Shown in pieces: positions 50,002-58,832 of a stretch of DNA of 64,000 bases (position 1 is the first letter of the stretch; the number at the start of each line of letters is the position of its first letter). A program made the translations under genes and the position numbers. The notes beneath the pieces are model-generated. The model worked only from the letters and a program-made list of their open reading frames with translations, did no database searches and was not told where the DNA came from. The stretch comes from Roseomonas aerilata DSM 19363 (GTDB taxonomy: Bacteria; Pseudomonadota; Alphaproteobacteria; Acetobacterales; Acetobacteraceae). The stretch is from contig NZ_JONP01000002.1 in assembly GCF_000711725.1 (NCBI RefSeq), positions 1 to 64,000 on the forward strand, read 5' to 3'.

Positions 50002-50024
50002 GGCGGAGGGTCTCCTCCTCCGCC
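50002..50024. terminator. Stem-loop between binding protein and permease genes
   Basis: GGCGGAGG (50002-50009) pairs with CCTCCGCC (50017-50024), 8 bp with a 7-base loop. Such hairpins after binding-protein genes protect the upstream message and lower expression of the permeases, so the binding protein is made in excess. It is not followed by a T-run, so read-through is expected. Confidence 0.55.
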
Positions 50025-50047
50025 ATCCGCCGCGAAGGAGACAGGGT

Positions 50048-51001
50048 ATGACGCTTTCGCGGCTGATCGCACGGCGCGCCATCGAGGGGATCGCGACCCT
50101 TGCGGTGATCGCCGTGCTGCTCTTCGGGGGCGTAGAACTCATTCCCGGCGATCCCGCCCGCACCATCCTCGGGCAGAGCGTGACGGAGGAGGCAGTGCGG
50201 AACCTCCGCGTCGCGCTGCGGTTGGACCAGCCGGTGCATGAGCGCTTCCTCAGCTGGGTGGAGGCCGCGGCGCAGGGCGACCTCGGCACCTCCATCCTCA
50301 ACGGCCGCCCCGTGGCGCCGGACTTCGCCTGGCGGGCGAAGAACACGCTCTTCCTCGCCGGCTACGCTGCGGCGATGTCCATCCCGATTTCCATCATGCT
50401 CGGCCTACTGGCGGCGCTCTACCGGGACCGCCTGCTGGATCGGGCCATCTCCCTCGGCTCGCTCGCCACCATTTCCTTCCCGGAGTTCTTCGTGGGCTAC
50501 GTGCTGCTCACGGTCTTCGCGCTGAACCTCGGCTGGTTTCCTGTCCTCTCCTCCGTCACGCCGGAGATGGGGCTGGCGGAACGGCTGAGCCGCTGCTTCC
50601 TGCCGGCGGTGACGCTGAGCTGCCTCATCGGCGCCTATGTGCTGCGGATCACGCGCGCCGCGATCATCTCCATCCTCTCCCGTCCCTATATCGAGATGGC
50701 GGAACTGAAGGGCGCCTCCCGCACTGCCATCGTGCTGCGCCACGCGCTGGTGAATGCGGTGGGGCCGATCGCGAACGTGGTGGCGCTGGCGCTCGCCTAC
50801 ATGGTCGTAGGCATCGTGGTGACGGAGGTGGTCTTTACCTATCCCGGCCTCGGCCAGTGGATGGTGGACTCGGTCGCCAAGCACGACATGAACGTCATCC
50901 TCGTCTGCGGCCTCGCCTTCGGCGCCACCTATGTCGGCCTGAACGTGCTGGCCGATATTGCGGCGGCCCTGGCCAGCCCGCGCCTGAGGCACCCGCGATG
51001 A
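50048..51001 (+). CDS. ABC transporter permease 1 (DppB-like)
   Basis: A 317-residue membrane permease with six hydrophobic segments. It starts LIARRAIEGIATLAVIAVLL, then GVELIPGDPARTILGQSV, as in DppB/OppB. The cytoplasmic coupling loop (EAA motif) is EMAELKGASRTAIVLRHALV. GAAGGAGAC precedes the ATG. It pairs with the second permease, whose start codon overlaps its stop. Confidence 0.93.
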   Translation: MTLSRLIARRAIEGIATLAVIAVLLFGGVELIPGDPARTILGQSVTEEAVRNLRVALRLDQPVHERFLSWVEAAAQGDLGTSILNGRPVAPDFAWRAKNTLFLAGYAAAMSIPISIMLGLLAALYRDRLLDRAISLGSLATISFPEFFVGYVLLTVFALNLGWFPVLSSVTPEMGLAERLSRCFLPAVTLSCLIGAYVLRITRAAIISILSRPYIEMAELKGASRTAIVLRHALVNAVGPIANVVALALAYMVVGIVVTEVVFTYPGLGQWMVDSVAKHDMNVILVCGLAFGATYVGLNVLADIAAALASPRLRHPR

Positions 51002-51831
51002 TCCTCGCCCTGCGGCTCTCCCTCCGGCAATGGCCGGTGGTGCTCTCCTTCGCCGTGCTGGCCTTCGTGGTGCTGCTCGTCCTCGCCGGTCCCGGGATCG
51101 TGCCGGCGGAGGTGCGGGAACTCGCGGGCGATCCCTGGGAGCCCTTCGGGGCCGAGCACCTGCTGGGCACCGACCAACTCGGGCGCGACCTTCTGGCACG
51201 GCTGCTCGAGGGCGGGCGCCTCACCCTCTTCCTCGCCTCCGCGGTGGCCGTGCTCTCCTTCGTGGTGGGACTGGCCCTCGGCCTCGCCGCCGCCTTCCTC
51301 GGCGGCCTGATGGATACGGTGCTGTCGCGGCTGATGGACATCATCATGGCGCTGCCGCCGCTGATCCTGGCCATCCTCGTGATCGCCCTGCTCGGCAACT
51401 CCATGCCGGTGCTGGTCGGCGTCCTGGTGGTGTTCGAGGCGCCGCGCGTCTTCCGCCTCGCCCGAGCGCTCGCCATGGAGATCATGACGGAGGACTTCGT
51501 GACCGCCGCCCGCCTCCGCGGCGAGGGCATCGGCTGGATCCTGGCGCGGGAGATCGCGCCCAATGCCGTCGTGCCGCTGGTGGCGGAGCTGGCGATGCGC
51601 TTCGTCTTCGCCCTGCTCTTCCTCTCCTCTCTCTCCTTCCTCGGTCTCGGCGTGCCGCCGCCGCAGGCCGATTGGGGCGGCATGGCCCGCGAGAACTCGC
51701 CGGCCCTCGGCTTCGGCCTGCCCGCGCCCATCGTGCCGGCCGCGGCCATCGCGGCAGTGGCGCTGGCGGTGAACCAGATCGCGGACTGGCTGGTGGCCGC
51801 CTCCGGCCGCCGCGCCGCGCGGAGGGGCTGA
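50998..51831 (+). CDS. ABC transporter permease 2 (DppC-like)
   Basis: A 277-residue permease. It begins with one long hydrophobic segment (VVLSFAVLAFVVLLVLAGPG) and has HLLGTDQLGRDLLARLLEGG, the DppC/OppC hallmark. The coupling loop is DFVTAARLRGEGIGWILARE. Near the C-terminus are LSFLGLGVPPPQADWGGM and a last membrane helix. The ATG overlaps the preceding stop by 4 bases. With the previous permease it forms the membrane channel of the importer. Confidence 0.93.
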   Translation: MILALRLSLRQWPVVLSFAVLAFVVLLVLAGPGIVPAEVRELAGDPWEPFGAEHLLGTDQLGRDLLARLLEGGRLTLFLASAVAVLSFVVGLALGLAAAFLGGLMDTVLSRLMDIIMALPPLILAILVIALLGNSMPVLVGVLVVFEAPRVFRLARALAMEIMTEDFVTAARLRGEGIGWILAREIAPNAVVPLVAELAMRFVFALLFLSSLSFLGLGVPPPQADWGGMARENSPALGFGLPAPIVPAAAIAAVALAVNQIADWLVAASGRRAARRG

Positions 51832-51835
51832 CCGG

Positions 51836-53512
51836 ATGACCGAGCCGCTTCTCCGCATCCGCGACCTCTGCATCCAGGCCGCCGGAAAGCGCGGCGTGAC
51901 GGAGCTGCTGCGCGGCATCAGCCTGGACCTCCATGCCGGCGAGGTGCTGGGCCTGATCGGCGAGTCCGGCGCCGGCAAGTCCACCATCGGCCTCGCGGCC
52001 ATGGGCCATATCCGCCCAGGCTGCCACGCCGTGCGCGGCCAGGTGCTGTTCCAGGGGCAGGACCTGCTGCGCGCCTCCGCCCGCACGTTGCGGGGGGTGC
52101 GGGGCGGCGGCATCGCCTATGTCGCGCAATCGGCAGCGGCGGCCTTCAATCCCTCCTTCACCCTCGGCGCGCAGATCGACGAAGTACTGCGCCGCTTCGA
52201 CAGCCGCGGCCCGGCCCAGCGCCGCCAGCGCATCATCGAACTGATGGGGCGCCTGGGCCTGCCCGACCCGGCCGGCTTCTACGACCGCTACCCGCACCAG
52301 GTCTCCGGCGGGCAGCTCCAGCGGGCGATGACGGCGATGGCCCTCGCCCCCGGCCCGAAGATCATCGTCTTCGACGAGCCGACCACGGCGCTGGACGTCA
52401 CCACCCAGCTCGGCGTGCTCGCCGCTATCCGGCAGGCCATCCGGCAGGAGCAGGCGGCGGCCCTCTACATCAGCCACGACCTGGCCATCGTCTCGCAGGT
52501 CGCGGGCCGCATCATGGTGCTGCGCGGCGGCGGGCTGGTGGAGGAAGGCCCGGCGCGCGAGGTGGTGGAGCGCCCGCGCGAGGCCTACACCCGCAGCCTT
52601 CTGCAAGTGGGCACTCAGCCGGCCTCCCCGCGCGATCCCTCGCCGGCGCCGCCCCTCCTCACCGTTCGCGGGATGAAGGCGGGCTTTGGCCCCCTTCGCG
52701 TGCTGCACGACATCGATCTGACCGTGCGCAAGGGCCGCACCCTCGCCGTGGTGGGGGAGTCCGGCAGCGGCAAGTCCACCCTCGCCCGGGTGATCGCCGG
52801 GCTCCACGCGGCCGAGGACGGGCAGGTGGTCTTCGCCGGCCAGCCCCTGCCCCGCGCGCTGAAGCAGCGCAGCCGGGACCTGCTGCGCCGCGTCCAGATG
52901 GTGTTCCAGTCGGCCGACACGGCGCTGAACCCCACCCAGGCGGTCGGCGACATCATCGGCCGCCCGATCCGGTTCTACTTCAACCCGTCACGCGCAGAGG
53001 TCAGGCAGCGCGTCGCCGCCCTGCTGGAGGCGGTGGAGCTTGCCCCCGAACTGGCGGATCGCCGCCCTATGGCCCTCTCCGGCGGGCAGCGGCAGCGCGT
53101 CGTCATCGCCCGCGCCCTGGCGGCCGAGCCGGACCTGATCCTCTGCGACGAGGTGACCTCCGCCCTTGATCCGCTGGTGGGCGAGGGAGTCCTGAAGCTG
53201 CTCGACCGGCTGCGGCGGGAGCGGGGCGTCTCCTACCTCTTCATCACGCACGATCTGGGCGTGGTGCGGAGCATCGCGGACGACATCGTTGTGATGGAGC
53301 GCGGCCGCATCATTGAATCCGGCACCAGGGACGAGGTGCTGGCACCCCCCTGGCACCCGACCACGGAAATCCTCCTCGCCTCCCAGCCCAGCACGGCGGC
53401 GGGATGGCTGGACCGCGCTCTGGAGCGACGAAACCGGCTTCTGGCCGGCGATCTCGATCCCGAGGCAGCCATCGCCCCCCCGCCCCTGGCGGCGAACCTC
53501 GTCACGCCCTGA
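51836..53512 (+). CDS. ABC transporter ATPase, two fused domains (DppD-DppF type)
   Basis: A 558-residue protein with two ATPase domains in one chain, as in GsiA. Domain 1 (residues 5-270) has Walker [10 protein letters not shown] (42-50), signature VSGGQLQR and Walker [13 protein letters not shown]. Domain 2 (about 285-535) has [17 protein letters not shown] and [12 protein letters not shown]. In the second Walker B the usual Pro is replaced by Val (DEVTSALD), a common variant. It powers the importer. It starts 4 bases after the permease stop and overlaps or abuts the next gene. Confidence 0.93.
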   Translation: MTEPLLRIRDLCIQAAGKRGVTELLRGISLDLHAGEVLGLIGESGAGKSTIGLAAMGHIRPGCHAVRGQVLFQGQDLLRASARTLRGVRGGGIAYVAQSAAAAFNPSFTLGAQIDEVLRRFDSRGPAQRRQRIIELMGRLGLPDPAGFYDRYPHQVSGGQLQRAMTAMALAPGPKIIVFDEPTTALDVTTQLGVLAAIRQAIRQEQAAALYISHDLAIVSQVAGRIMVLRGGGLVEEGPAREVVERPREAYTRSLLQVGTQPASPRDPSPAPPLLTVRGMKAGFGPLRVLHDIDLTVRKGRTLAVVGESGSGKSTLARVIAGLHAAEDGQVVFAGQPLPRALKQRSRDLLRRVQMVFQSADTALNPTQAVGDIIGRPIRFYFNPSRAEVRQRVAALLEAVELAPELADRRPMALSGGQRQRVVIARALAAEPDLILCDEVTSALDPLVGEGVLKLLDRLRRERGVSYLFITHDLGVVRSIADDIVVMERGRIIESGTRDEVLAPPWHPTTEILLASQPSTAAGWLDRALERRNRLLAGDLDPEAAIAPPPLAANLVTP

Positions 53513-53514
53513 CG

Positions 53515-55089
53515 GTGGAGGCGGATTTCATCGTCGTCGGCGCCGGCTCCGCGGGCTGCGTGCTCGCCAACCGGCTCTCGGCCGATCCGCGCCACCGCGT
53601 GCTGCTGCTGGAGGCCGGGCCGCGCGGCCGCGACCCCTGGCTGCACATCCCCGTCGGCTATTTCCGCAACGCCTACCATCCCCGCTACAACTGGTCCTAC
53701 GAGACAGAGCCGGTGCCGGGGCTGGGCGGGCGCCGCGTGGCCTGGCCGCGGGGCCGGGTGCTCGGCGGCTCCTCCGCCATCAACGGGCTGATCCATGTGC
53801 GCGGTGCCCGGCACGATTTCGACGGCTGGGCCGCGCTCGGCCATCGCGGCTGGTCCTACCGAGACGTCCTGCCCTTCTTCCGCCGCGCCGAGCACCAGGA
53901 ACGGGGTGAGGACGAGTTCCACGGCGTCGGCGGCCCGCTCTCCGTCTCCGACATCCGCATGCCGCACACGCTCTACGATGCCTTCATCGGCAGCGCCCTC
54001 GCCCTGGGCTTCCCGCGCAACGACGATTTCAGCGGCGCGACCCAGGAAGGTGCCGGCGCCTACCAGCTTGCGGTGGGCGGCTACCGGCGCGCCAGCACGG
54101 CCAATGCCTATCTGCGCCCCGTGCTGCGGCGGGGGAATCTGCGCGTGGAGACCGGCCTGCTGGTGACTCGCGTGGTGCTCGAGGGAAATCGGGCCGTCGG
54201 CGTCGAGATCCTGCGTGGAACGGAGCGGCAGGTAGTCCGCGCCCAGCGAGAGGTGATCCTCGCCGGCGGCGCGATCAACTCGCCACAGCTTCTGCAGCGC
54301 TCAGGCATCGGTCCCGGCGCCGTTCTGCGGGATGCGGGTCTCGATGTGGTGCACGACCTGCCCGTGGGCGAGAACCTGCAGGACCACCTGACCGCCCGCG
54401 TGGCCTACCGCGCCCGGCAGGCCAACACGATGAACGAGATCTTCCACTCCTGGCCGCGCCGCGCCTGGGCGGGCCTGCAATATCTCGCGCGCCGCGGGCC
54501 GTTGATGATGGGCGGCGGGCCGGTAGGCCTCTTCGCCCGCACCCGGCCCGACCTGCCAGTGCCGGACGTGCAGTACCACTTCCTCGCCCTCAGCCTCGAG
54601 GCGCCGGGCCGCCCGCCCCATCCGTTCCCCGGCTGCACAATCGCCGCCGTGCCCTCCTATCCCGAGAGCCGCGGCTGGGTGCGGATCCGCTCGCCCGGTC
54701 CGCAAGCGGCGCCGGCCATCCAGCCCAACTATCTCTCCACGGAAGGCGACCGCGCGACCATGGTGGCCGGGCTGCGCTTGGCGCGACGCCTGTTCGGGAC
54801 CGGTCCCCTGAGCGATGCCGTTGCGGAGGAGCTGTTGCCCGGCCTGGGCACGGAAACGGACGAAGCCTGGCTGGAGCATGCGCGGCTCCGCGGCGGCACG
54901 GGCGCGCATCCCTGCGGCACCTGCGCCATGGGCCCCGTGGTGGACGACGTGCTGCGGGTTCGGGGCATGGAGGGGCTGCGCGTGGTCGATGCCTCTGTGA
55001 TGCCGCGCATCCCCTCAGGCAACATCAACGCCACGGTCATCATGATCGGAGAGAAGGGCAGCGACCTCATTCTGCAGGACGCGCGCTGA
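53515..55089 (+). CDS. GMC-family FAD oxidoreductase (choline dehydrogenase-like)
   Basis: A 524-residue flavoprotein alcohol oxidase/dehydrogenase. The FAD-binding start is DFIVVGAGSAGCVLANRLS, then WPRGRVLGGSSAINGLIHVR (GMC signature 1) and ILAGGAINSPQLLQRSGIGP (signature 2). The active-site His is in GGTGAHPCGTCAMGPVVDD, with the second His/Asn in SGNINATVIMIGEKGSDLI. It oxidises a primary alcohol to an aldehyde or acid. GTG 53515 directly follows the ATPase stop, so it is the last gene of the operon; an earlier in-frame start inside the ATPase gene is possible but unlikely. It could act on the product of the Rieske or amidohydrolase step. Confidence 0.9.
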   Translation: MEADFIVVGAGSAGCVLANRLSADPRHRVLLLEAGPRGRDPWLHIPVGYFRNAYHPRYNWSYETEPVPGLGGRRVAWPRGRVLGGSSAINGLIHVRGARHDFDGWAALGHRGWSYRDVLPFFRRAEHQERGEDEFHGVGGPLSVSDIRMPHTLYDAFIGSALALGFPRNDDFSGATQEGAGAYQLAVGGYRRASTANAYLRPVLRRGNLRVETGLLVTRVVLEGNRAVGVEILRGTERQVVRAQREVILAGGAINSPQLLQRSGIGPGAVLRDAGLDVVHDLPVGENLQDHLTARVAYRARQANTMNEIFHSWPRRAWAGLQYLARRGPLMMGGGPVGLFARTRPDLPVPDVQYHFLALSLEAPGRPPHPFPGCTIAAVPSYPESRGWVRIRSPGPQAAPAIQPNYLSTEGDRATMVAGLRLARRLFGTGPLSDAVAEELLPGLGTETDEAWLEHARLRGGTGAHPCGTCAMGPVVDDVLRVRGMEGLRVVDASVMPRIPSGNINATVIMIGEKGSDLILQDAR

Positions 55090-55191
55090 GGGAGGGCCGC
55101 TGGACACAAACGTCCCCTCGGGCCTGCGTAAATGCGTTGCCCCGGAAAGAGCCGCTCCTGTCCATCGTTCTTCGCGTTGAAGCACTCCGCA

Positions 55192-55211
55192 TGGCCGAGG
55201 ACCCTCGGCCA
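55192..55211. terminator. Hairpin between convergent genes
   Basis: TGGCCGAG pairs with CTCGGCCA, an 8-bp stem with a 4-base loop, between the end of the GMC gene and the end of the convergent reductase gene. No long T-run follows; a likely bidirectional terminator. Confidence 0.6.
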
Positions 55212-55219
55212 GGAAGCGC

Positions 55220-55954
55220 CTAGGACGGAAGATCCAGGATGCGGCGAAGCTCCGGCGCGGTCACCGCCTGCCCGTAGCCCCGCGCGCCCATTGCAAAGTC
55301 GGATGCCCGGGAAAGCGGGCCGACGACGACCGGATCGAAACCGGCATCCCGCACCAGCGCCGCGGCGGTCTCGAGCGCGGCCGCGTCGTCGCCCGCGATG
55401 GGAATGGCGATCGGTGCCCCTGCCCGGTGCGCCCCTTCCGCCAGCACGCGAGAGCCCAATGTGTTGAAGGCCCGCACCACCCGTGCCCCCGGCAGATGCT
55501 CCGCCGAGGCCAGCCCGATGCCGCGCTCGATGGCCGCCTGTCCGACCGCCCCGTCGCGCGTCACCACCGCGTTGCAGGCGTCCAGCACCACCTTGCCCCG
55601 CAAGGCGCCGCCCAGCTCCTGCCCGACCTGCGGAAGCGCGCCATAGGGCACGGCCACCAGCAGGGCCTCGCCGAACGCGGCCGCCTCGGCCGGCGTGCCC
55701 GCCTTGGCATTGGGGCCCGCGGCTTCCACCAGCTCCTTCAACCGCTCCGGATGACGAGAGGAGAAGAGGACCGGATGCCCGGCCTTCGCCCAGAGCGTGC
55801 CGACCGTCCCACCCAGCCGTCCCGATCCGATGATGCCGATGCGGGTGCCGGCCGCTGGCTGCGCAGTCGCCGCCCACCCATGCGGCAGGAGCAGCGCCGC
55901 GCCAGCCAGGATAAAAACCGAGCGGCGCGCGATCCGGACTTCACTGACGGGCAT
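55220..55954 (-). CDS. NADP/F420-reductase-like protein with export leader
   Basis: About 244 residues of a Rossmann-type protein related to NADPH:F420 oxidoreductase. The dinucleotide motif is RIGIIGSGRLGGTVGTLWAK, then HPVLFSSRHPERL (which would select NADP), VAVPYGALPQV, KVVLDACNAVV and RVVRAFNTLGSRVLAEG. Before the Rossmann domain stands ARRSVFILAGAALLLPHGWA then ATAQ, a good Tat or Sec leader with cleavage near AQ. An exported NADP-binding reductase is unusual; Tat export after cofactor binding would explain it. ATG 55960 is the other possible start. The gene is single. Confidence 0.8.
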   Translation of the reverse strand: MPVSEVRIARRSVFILAGAALLLPHGWAATAQPAAGTRIGIIGSGRLGGTVGTLWAKAGHPVLFSSRHPERLKELVEAAGPNAKAGTPAEAAAFGEALLVAVPYGALPQVGQELGGALRGKVVLDACNAVVTRDGAVGQAAIERGIGLASAEHLPGARVVRAFNTLGSRVLAEGAHRAGAPIAIPIAGDDAAALETAAALVRDAGFDPVVVGPLSRASDFAMGARGYGQAVTAPELRRILDLPS

Positions 55955-56146
55955 GAACATCTCCGCAGCCGAGTTGATCGGCGCAGAAGGCTACGCCGCC
56001 GAAGGTTCGCGGAGAAGGATCATCCGCCCGGGTCACAACCTCGTTCGGAACGGCTTCCAGGGGGAATGAAAGCATCATCCCCGCCGAAGCCGAACCGCCC
56101 CGCGATGAACACTCCATCACAGCGCACGCGCGGGGCCGGCTGCTGC

Positions 56147-56485
56147 CTATTTCAGGTGCTGAGCGAGATACTTGTTCATCTCGAACATCGTCACCTTGTC
56201 CTTGCCGAACACCTTCTGCAGGTTGTCGTCCGCCAGGATCTCGCGGCCATCCTTCGGGTTCTGGAGCTTGTTCTCCTTAATATAAGCCCAGACCTTGCTG
56301 ACCGCCTCGCCGCGGGCAAGCTTCTCCTCGCCCACCACGGCCGCCAGTTCCGCGGACGGCTGGAGCGGCTGCTGAAGCGCGTTCGGCTTGTGGCCCTTGG
56401 CCGGCTTGGCGACCTTCTTGGCCTTCACCGGCTCGGCATCCCCGGATGCCTTCTCGGACGTCTTTGACGCTGCTTTCGTGGCCAT
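56147..56485 (-). CDS. SWIB/MDM2 domain protein
   Basis: A 112-residue protein. The first 45 residues are basic and Ala/Lys-rich (KAASKTSEKASGDAEPVKAK), then the SWIB fold: ALQQPLQPSAELAAVVGEEK, AVSKVWAYIKENKLQNPKDG and FGKDKVTMFEMNKYLAQHL. SWIB domains are known from eukaryotic chromatin remodellers; bacterial ones occur in chlamydiae and various proteobacteria, perhaps as nucleoid-associated proteins. AGGAG lies 7 bases before the ATG. Single gene, opposite to the SDR. Confidence 0.9.
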   Translation of the reverse strand: MATKAASKTSEKASGDAEPVKAKKVAKPAKGHKPNALQQPLQPSAELAAVVGEEKLARGEAVSKVWAYIKENKLQNPKDGREILADDNLQKVFGKDKVTMFEMNKYLAQHLK

Positions 56486-56726
56486 CGTTGTACTCCTGGG
56501 CGCTATGGCCGATGCCATCCGTAAGTCGGACATCGGCATGGTGGAAAAAGCAACGGTGCTTCGCTTCAGCAGTTGCCCCGCCGCGGCGGCGACGTGCCGG
56601 GCGAGGACGTTGGCAAGACGCATCCTTGGACACCCGGGGGCAAACCTTTCACCGCAGGGTGCCTTCTGGTCTCTCCGCCCAGCATGCCTGGCTGCGAGGG
56701 CGAGGATAGAGGGGCAGGGCTGGAAC

Positions 56727-57791
56727 ATGGCGGGATCGGCACTGATCGCGGGCGTCAGCGGCATCGTGGGCAACAATCTGGCCCGGCGCCTGCTCGGCCA
56801 GGGCTGGGAGGTCAGCGGCCTCGCGCGGCGCCCGCCGGGCGACATCGAAGGGCTGCGCCCCGTCGCGGCCGACCTGCTGAACCCTGCCGGGCTCCAGGCC
56901 GCGCTGCGCGACCAGCGCCCGAGCCACGTTTTCATCACCACCTGGCTGCGCCAGCCGACGGAAGCGGAGAATATCCGGGTCAACGCCGCCATGGTGCGCA
57001 ACCTGCTGGACGCGCTGCAACCCGGCGGCACCGTCCGGCACGTCGCGCTGGTCACCGGGCTGAAGCACTATCTCGGCCCCTTCGAGAACTACGGAAAGGG
57101 CAGCCTGCCCGCCACGCCCTTCCGCGAGGAGCAGCCGCGGCTGGATGTCGAAAACTTTTACTACGCCCAGGAGGACGAGGTCTTCGCCGCGGCCGCGCGG
57201 GACGGCTTCGGCTGGAGCGTGCACCGGCCCCACACCATCATCGGCTACGCCCTCGGCAATGCCATGAACATGGGGGTCACCCTCGCGACCTACGCCACGC
57301 TCTGCCGGGAGACCGGCCGCCCCTTTCTCTTTCCCGGTTCCGCCGCGCAGTGGAACGGGCTGACCGACATGACCGACGCCCGCCTGCTGGCCCGCCAGCT
57401 CGAATGGGCCGCGACCACCCCGGCCGCGCGGAACCAGGCGTTCAACGTGGTGAACGGCGACGTGTTCCGCTGGAGTTGGATGTGGGGGCGCATCGCCGGC
57501 TGGTTCGGCCTGCAGCCCGCGCCCTTCCCTGGCCAGGGCACGCCACTCGAGCAGCAGCTGGCCGATGCCGGCCCGCTCTGGCGCGAGATCGCGGAGCGCC
57601 ACCACCTCGCCGAGCACGACCTGAACCGTCTGGCCTCCGCCTGGCACACCGATGCCGATCTGGGCCGCCCGATCGAGGTCGTCACCGACATGAGCAAGAG
57701 CCGCAAGCTCGGCTTCCTCGACTACCAGGCGACGGAGGACTCCTTCTTCGACCTGTTCAAGACGCTGCGGGAGGCCCGGATCATCCCCTGA
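56727..57791 (+). CDS. NAD-dependent epimerase/SDR of the PRISE type
   Basis: A 354-residue extended SDR. It starts SALIAGVSGIVGNNLARRLL with a GxxGxxG-like pattern. It resembles PRISE enzymes (progesterone 5-beta-reductase/iridoid synthase-like): THVFxTxW-like SHVFITTWLRQPTEAENIRV, VTGLKHYLGPFENYGKGSLP (the Lys of the PRISE active site) and ENFYYAQEDEVFAAAARDGF (Tyr). These reduce enones using NADPH. The ATG at 56727 fits the family start. The natural substrate is unknown. Confidence 0.82.
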   Translation: MAGSALIAGVSGIVGNNLARRLLGQGWEVSGLARRPPGDIEGLRPVAADLLNPAGLQAALRDQRPSHVFITTWLRQPTEAENIRVNAAMVRNLLDALQPGGTVRHVALVTGLKHYLGPFENYGKGSLPATPFREEQPRLDVENFYYAQEDEVFAAAARDGFGWSVHRPHTIIGYALGNAMNMGVTLATYATLCRETGRPFLFPGSAAQWNGLTDMTDARLLARQLEWAATTPAARNQAFNVVNGDVFRWSWMWGRIAGWFGLQPAPFPGQGTPLEQQLADAGPLWREIAERHHLAEHDLNRLASAWHTDADLGRPIEVVTDMSKSRKLGFLDYQATEDSFFDLFKTLREARIIP

Positions 57792-57815
57792 CGGTCCTGC
57801 GCCCGAGCGCCGGGT

Positions 57816-58652
57816 TCAGCCCCGGTTCAACGGCTCCAGCCCCGTCCGCTCCAGCGCCGGCGCGGCCTCGGGCGAGGCGAGGAAGCGGATGAGGGCGCGC
57901 GCCGCCTCGGGTTCCCGCGCCTTCGCGGGGATCGCCGCGCAGAAGATAGTCGGTAGCTGCACCGGCTCCGGGATCGTGCCGACATAGGCGGCGCCCTCGA
58001 CGAAGAGGATCTCGCTCACCTGCTGGAAGCCGATCTCGGCCTCGCCGCGCGCCACGACGCTCGCCACGCGCTCGGAGAGGATGCGGCGCGACTTCGGCAT
58101 GACCTGCTCATGGATGCCGAGGCGCCGGTACATCTCGTTCTCGATGTAGACCCCGCTCGCGCTCGCCGAATAGGCAATGGAGGAGGCGTTGAGCAGCGCC
58201 TGCCGGAAGGCGTCCACGGACGAGATATCCGGCTTCGGCGCCCCGGCGCGGACGCACATGCCGATCAGGCTCCGCGCGATATCCACCCGGCTGTCGGGCA
58301 GGATGAGGCCCCGCGCCGCCAGCGGCTCCAGCCCGCCGCTCGCGAGCAGCAGCACGTCGGCAGGCTCGCCGCGCCCGAGGCGCTGCGGAATGGCGTCCGG
58401 CGCCGCGCCCATGGAGGAGGCCTGAACGCTGACGAGGCTATGGCCGGTCTGCTGCTGAAATGCCGGAACGAGCGTGAGATAGGCGGCATTGAGCCCGCCG
58501 GAGCTGAAGACCACCAGTTCCGCTGCGGCGGCGCGCCGCGCGAGAAAGGGGAGGGCCGCGGCGCCGAGAAGCAGCGCGCGACGGCCCCTTCCGGCCGGGG
58601 CCATCGGGCCTGCACGATCCCGCTCCTGCGACGGATTTTGCGTCATGGACAT
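57816..58652 (-). CDS. ModA-like periplasmic substrate-binding protein
   Basis: A 278-residue solute-binding protein with a long leader containing GRGRRALLLGAAALPFLARR then AAAAELVVFSSGG, probably Tat. The mature part reads LVSVQASSMGAAPDAIPQRL, GEPADVLLLASGGLEPLAAR, VASVVARGEAEIGFQQVSE and ARALIRFLASPEAAPALERTG, the pattern of molybdate/tungstate-binding or related extracellular proteins. No ModB/ModC genes follow. It converges on the SDR gene and starts about 180 bases from the divergent antiporter gene. Ligand unknown. Confidence 0.85.
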   Translation of the reverse strand: MSMTQNPSQERDRAGPMAPAGRGRRALLLGAAALPFLARRAAAAELVVFSSGGLNAAYLTLVPAFQQQTGHSLVSVQASSMGAAPDAIPQRLGRGEPADVLLLASGGLEPLAARGLILPDSRVDIARSLIGMCVRAGAPKPDISSVDAFRQALLNASSIAYSASASGVYIENEMYRRLGIHEQVMPKSRRILSERVASVVARGEAEIGFQQVSEILFVEGAAYVGTIPEPVQLPTIFCAAIPAKAREPEAARALIRFLASPEAAPALERTGLEPLNRG

Positions 58653-58832
58653 TTTCCTCAGACAGCCAGTGGCGGCCGGTCGGGCACTTTATGGCCCAAG
58701 AATGCGATCACCTTCGGAGACATGCCAGCCCCAATCGACGCGCTGCAGATCGCCCGGATAGTGCAGAATGGGTTCTTACAGGTTGGCCCACTCTCGCCCC
58801 GAACGAGGTCCGTGCGCGCTCGTTAAGCGAAC

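Noticed and set aside
57821-57832. GGTTCAACGG resembling the IclR operator half
   Set aside because: It lies in a coding region for the tail of the ModA-like protein and is not palindromic.
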